From: UBA1275 sp038124025
GTDB taxonomy: Bacteria; Bacteroidota; Rhodothermia; Balneolales; Balneolaceae
NCBI GenBank assembly: GCA_038124025.1
Contig: JAYPBC010000040.1
Span: 1 to 14,968 of the forward strand
Direction: 5' to 3'
DNA: 14,968 nucleotides
Position 1 is the stretch's first letter. Each line of letters starts with the position of its first letter. The notes under the pieces were generated by a model that was given only the letters and a program-made list of their open reading frames with translations, did not search any database and was not told the origin of the DNA. Below, one piece after another: positions 13,915-14,968 of the stretch. Position numbers and translations under genes: made by a program.

Positions 13915-14561
13915 GATTCAAATAGCTCCACAGTTTTGTTGAGGATTTCAACGTAACTTCCCTTTGGACCAGGCACACTACCTGTTACCAACACTACGTT
14001 AGAATCAGCTAAGATTTTAGCAATACTCAAGTTTTTAACTTTCACACGAGTATTCCCATATTGTCCAGCCATTCTCATGCCCTTAAATACTCGAGAAGGA
14101 TCTGAAGCATTACCAATAGCCCCAGGTGCACGTAGTCGATTGTGCTGACCGTGAGTTTCATCACCTACACCACCAAAGTTATGACGTTTGATAACACCAG
14201 AGAATCCACGACCTTTGGTAATACCAACGACATCAACGATATCTCCTACTGAAAACACATCTTCAATTGTAAGTTCATCACCTTCTACAAAACCCTCTGG
14301 AATAAAGTCTCTGAACTCTTTTACTACAGCCTTTGATTGCTCGACATCTACTTTTGCAAAGTGACCACGAACAGATTTAGACACATTTTTATTTTTTCTA
14401 TCAAAATTAGCGAGCTGGACTGCATTGTAGCCATCCTTCTCAACTGTTTTGATTTGGGTAATAACAGAGGCTGGAACTTCGATAACGGTTACCGGGATAC
14501 TTCTCCCGATTTCATCGTAGACGCTTGTCATCCCAATTTTTTTTCCTATCAAACCACGCAT
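13911..14561 (-). CDS. rplC: 50S ribosomal protein L3 (uL3)
   Basis: L3 starts 50S assembly at the 3' end of 23S rRNA and reaches the peptidyl transferase centre. The 216-residue protein begins MRGLIGKKIGMTSVYDEIGR and has the central signature DVVGITKGRGFSGVIKRHNF followed by THGQHNRLRAPGAIG and VFKGMRMAGQYGNTRVKV. Gln167 in MAGQ corresponds to the glutamine methylated by PrmB in E. coli. It is 17 bases after rpsJ without a clear Shine-Dalgarno and overlaps rplD by 4 bases. Confidence 0.99.
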   Translation of the reverse strand: MRGLIGKKIGMTSVYDEIGRSIPVTVIEVPASVITQIKTVEKDGYNAVQLANFDRKNKNVSKSVRGHFAKVDVEQSKAVVKEFRDFIPEGFVEGDELTIEDVFSVGDIVDVVGITKGRGFSGVIKRHNFGGVGDETHGQHNRLRAPGAIGNASDPSRVFKGMRMAGQYGNTRVKVKNLSIAKILADSNVVLVTGSVPGPKGSYVEILNKTVELFES

Positions 14562-14578
14562 TGGTTCTGAATCTTAGT

Positions 14579-14890
14579 TTATACTTTAATTTCTACGTCT
14601 ACACCAGAAGGAAGCTCTAATTTCATAAGAGCATCGACAGTCTGTGATCCTGTTGAAAGGATGTCAATTAGACGTTTGTGTGAACGGTATTCAAATTGCT
14701 CTCTGGACTTCTTATCTACGAAAACAGATTTGTTTACGGTGATAATATTCTTTCGAGTTGGAAGAGGAATAGGACCTGAAACTACAGCTCCTGTTGACTT
14801 CACTGTTTGAATAATTTTTTCAGCTGACTTATCGATTAAATTATGATCGTAAGACTTTAGCTTGATTCTGATTTTTTGTTGTGTTGCCAC
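14579..14890 (-). CDS. rpsJ: 30S ribosomal protein S10 (uS10, NusE), GTG start
   Basis: S10 is a 30S head protein and, as NusE, partners NusB on boxA RNA during rRNA antitermination. The 103-residue protein starts (GTG) ATQQKIRIKLKSYDHNLIDK and has GPIPLPTRKNIITVNKS and the signature FEYRSHKRLIDIL. The start is GTG at 14890; AAGGAG lies 9 bases upstream and overlaps the tuf stop, which fixes the start. It is the first complete gene of the cluster, 13 bases after tuf. The predicted boxA at 36-48 would be a target of this product. Confidence 0.99.
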   Translation of the reverse strand: MATQQKIRIKLKSYDHNLIDKSAEKIIQTVKSTGAVVSGPIPLPTRKNIITVNKSVFVDKKSREQFEYRSHKRLIDILSTGSQTVDALMKLELPSGVDVEIKV

Positions 14891-14903
14891 GGATCAGAAC
14901 TCC

Positions 14904-14968
14904 TTAATCTAGAATTTTAGTTACAACGCCAGCACCTACCGTACGGCCACCTTCACGAATCGCGAATC
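14904..14968 (-). CDS. tuf: Elongation factor Tu, C-terminal end (partial)
   Basis: Only the last 20 codons and the stop are in the window; the gene continues beyond the right edge. They encode FAIREGGRTVGAGVVTKILD, the typical C-terminus of EF-Tu domain 3. EF-Tu carries aminoacyl-tRNA to the ribosome as a GTP complex. Its position directly before rpsJ suggests that the str operon (rpsL, rpsG, fusA) lies upstream and that the S10 genes may be co-transcribed with it; this is inference. Confidence 0.96.
   Translation of the reverse strand, partial: FAIREGGRTVGAGVVTKILD

Noticed and set aside
1..14968. Search for a novel system, mobile element, CRISPR array or defence island
   Set aside because: Every gene belongs to the conserved r-protein cluster in expected order. 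No direct repeats, transposase, integrase or unknown gene family was seen.

Overview
The window is a nearly complete bacterial ribosomal-protein supercluster (the S10, spc and alpha operons fused end to end). All of it is read on the minus strand, from the last codons of tuf at the right edge to rplQ near the left edge. In transcription order the genes are tuf (3' end only), rpsJ, rplC, rplD, rplW, rplB, rpsS, rplV, rpsC, rplP, rpmC, rpsQ, rplN, rplX, rplE, rpsN, rpsH, rplF, rplR, rpsE, rplO, secY, map, infA, rpmJ, rpsM, rpsK, rpsD, rpoA and rplQ. Gaps are 5 to 43 bases, and three junctions overlap (rplC/rplD and rplD/rplW by 4 bases, map/infA by 8). I see no convincing internal promoter or terminator, so one long transcript, perhaps starting upstream of tuf, is the simplest reading.

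The organism looks like a low-to-moderate-GC member of the Bacteroidota/Balneolota/Rhodothermota assemblage, and I lean towards Balneolota. The reasons are secY followed directly by map and infA with no adk, an IF-1 of Bacteroidota type, L17 with a long charged C-terminal tail, and cysteine-poor S14, S4 and L36. Unlike classical Bacteroidota, several genes carry good Shine-Dalgarno sequences, the best being AGGAGGT before rplW, and tuf directly precedes rpsJ. The lineage call is inference from protein and gene-order character, not from a database search.

The genes supply about half of the ribosomal proteins of both subunits, the translocon pore SecY, methionine aminopeptidase, initiation factor IF-1 and the RNA polymerase alpha subunit. 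This is the usual coupling of ribosome assembly, protein export, N-terminal processing and transcription. One expected member is missing: rpmD (L30) should lie between rpsE and rplO, but only 18 bases separate them.

The cluster ends in a strong rho-independent terminator at 165-202. The remaining 164 bases are not empty. On the minus strand they hold an A/T-rich tract, a TTGACA / 18 / TATATT promoter, a perfect 11-bp hairpin and a close match to the rRNA antitermination boxA. That order matches an rRNA operon leader, so I predict a 16S rRNA gene starting just beyond the left edge.

I found no phage, mobile element, CRISPR, defence system or unknown gene cluster. Apart from the predicted rRNA leader and the points listed under findings, this is a conserved housekeeping region.
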